57,253 bases of DNA. Source: Temnopleurus reevesii (Eukaryota > Echinodermata > Echinoidea > Temnopleuroida > Temnopleuridae). Location: the NCBI GenBank assembly GCA_036244855.1, contig BQKZ01000001.1, positions 184,782-242,034 on the forward strand, in the 5' to 3' direction. The notes below the pieces were generated by a model. That model saw only the letters and a list, made by a program, of their open reading frames with translations. It was not told the DNA's origin and did not search any database. The translations under genes and the position numbers were made by a program. This document shows, one piece after another, positions 55,994 to 57,253 of the stretch. Numbering within the stretch: the first letter of the stretch is position 1; each line of letters opens with the position of its first letter.

Positions 55994-57253
55994 TGACGTA
56001 GATATTCAGTGCACGCAGTGGGGACCTCAATCAATCCACCGCCAGAGTCATAGGTTCTTAAACTAAAGAAATGCGTGCACTCTCAGTCTCAGCGCAGCGA
56101 GGGGGGACTTAAAATACTGTAGCGAGCCAGGTTTTCATACGGCGCTACATGTATGGGTACTGTGCATGGGCAAGGACTAGCTAATTCCATATGCACAACG
56201 ATTTCGATTTGGGGTGCGATCTGCCAATAATTATAGCATTTTTGCATCTTTTACGAACATGGGAATATTGGAGTAGTTTTTGTTGTTTAATTAATTATTG
56301 GTTAAGTGTTAGAAACATTAATCAATGGAAAGATCCCCCATATCCTCATCTCTCGTTAGCGTTTTAAAGTCAAAACATCGTTCGAAGGGTGTATTATCTT
56401 AACTGGATTATGGAGAACAGTTATATGTGTAAGTAATGCATTGCCTCACTTAATCTTCGGATTGATCTGGCGACCTAGTTGCCTTTCTGTATCCGGGCAT
56501 TCTATAATTGCACCCATCTCACTGAGATGACCGATAGTAAATGTCTACCCCCATAACCAATCTGCTGACCTGTTCTTGAAGGTAATTAATAAATTTGATT
56601 TCCTTTAATCCGCATGTCTCATGTGCACTTATTGGAGTCGTATTTGGGCAATTCCATCAAAATGTCAACCAAGGGCCAAAATTAAAAGTTTATAAAGAAT
56701 ATTTACCAACCATATGACCAGAAACTGCGAAATTGGTATTTCATGAAATCAATCTTGTTTTTACCAATTTTTCGAATTTTTGCCCAAAATCACCATTTTT
56801 AAACCCATATACATGAATATTGCATAATCATGGGTAAATTTGGTAATTTTCAAACTCTATTATTCAATAGACAACTTCTATTAATAATGAAAAAGTAGTC
56901 GTAAAAAGAAACATTTAAGTTGATAGTAATATACGTATGCATAGTTTTCAAAATAATCAATCCCATAAAGTTCTATTTGAGGTCAAAGTTCAAATCCATT
57001 TTCGTCCCGTCTGTCACGTTTTTATTGATCTTTTTAATGTTTATAATTGATAAGTTGTCAGATTTGATTCAAACTTGGCAAAAGTAACTTAATGACTTAG
57101 TGCTAAAGCTCCACATGCATATTTGCTTAAAATATAAGTTATGAAGATAATTATGAATGATTATACTTTGTCCCGTCTGCCACGTCCCGTCTGTCACGTT
57201 TTTATGTCCCGTCTGTCACAGTATTATTGCCAGGTTTTTGTGTTTCTATGCAA
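55994..57253. other. Right-flank sequence with reiterated GTCCCGTCTGTCACG
   Basis: No gene seen. Four copies of GTCCCGTCTG[TC]CAC[GA] occur at 57004-57018, 57170-57184, 57184-57198 and 57206-57220, three of them within 51 bp of one another at the window edge. 56030-56180 is moderately GC-rich (CAGCGCAGCGAGGGGGG). Confidence 0.6.

Overview
This is an AT-rich animal genomic window (spliced genes, long introns, many dispersed repeats). It reads as an invertebrate deuterostome, most probably an echinoderm and plausibly a sea urchin. That placement is inference from the repeat families (tRNA-headed SINEs with a shared body, TTAA-flanked miniature elements, GCCTCC hairpin repeats) and from the protein similarities. 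No species can be named from the sequence alone.

Three protein-coding genes can be supported. (1) Plus strand, 7672-9551: the last four coding exons of a CPEB1-type cytoplasmic polyadenylation element-binding protein, covering the end of RRM1, all of RRM2 and the C-terminal ZZ zinc module. The rest of the gene lies left of the window, so 1-7671 is intron. (2) Minus strand, 26284-22372: a complete three-exon gene for a 136-residue NATD1-like GNAT acetyltransferase with a probable mitochondrial presequence. (3) Minus strand, 51720-32148: a 24-exon gene for a 1511-residue orthologue of STK11IP (LIP1, the LKB1-interacting protein). All exon phases are compatible and the summed coding length is a multiple of three.

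Layout: 1-9551 CPEB1 intron and 3' exons; 9552 to about 15100 CPEB1 3' UTR and downstream DNA; 15300-20200 a transposon-rich block (pogo-like MITE, SINE, TTAA MITE, and a 2-kb inverted-repeat element carrying a tRNA-like sequence); 21600-26400 the NATD1-like gene with two copies of a 330-350 bp repeat, one downstream and one in its first intron; 26400-32150 intergenic DNA and the STK11IP 3' UTR; 32148-51843 STK11IP; 52250-53460 retrotransposon remnants; 53600-57253 repeat-rich flank.

The most unusual object is at 54429-55988. It is a 1.56-kb foldback element made almost wholly of about 22 near-palindromic units at roughly 60-bp spacing. The units face one way in the left arm and the opposite way in the right arm. 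It has matching terminal inverted repeats and a 5-bp TTATA flanking duplication. CPEB1 acts in translational control, STK11IP links LKB1/endolysosomal signalling, and the NATD1-like protein is a small acetyltransferase; nothing suggests that the three genes work in one pathway.
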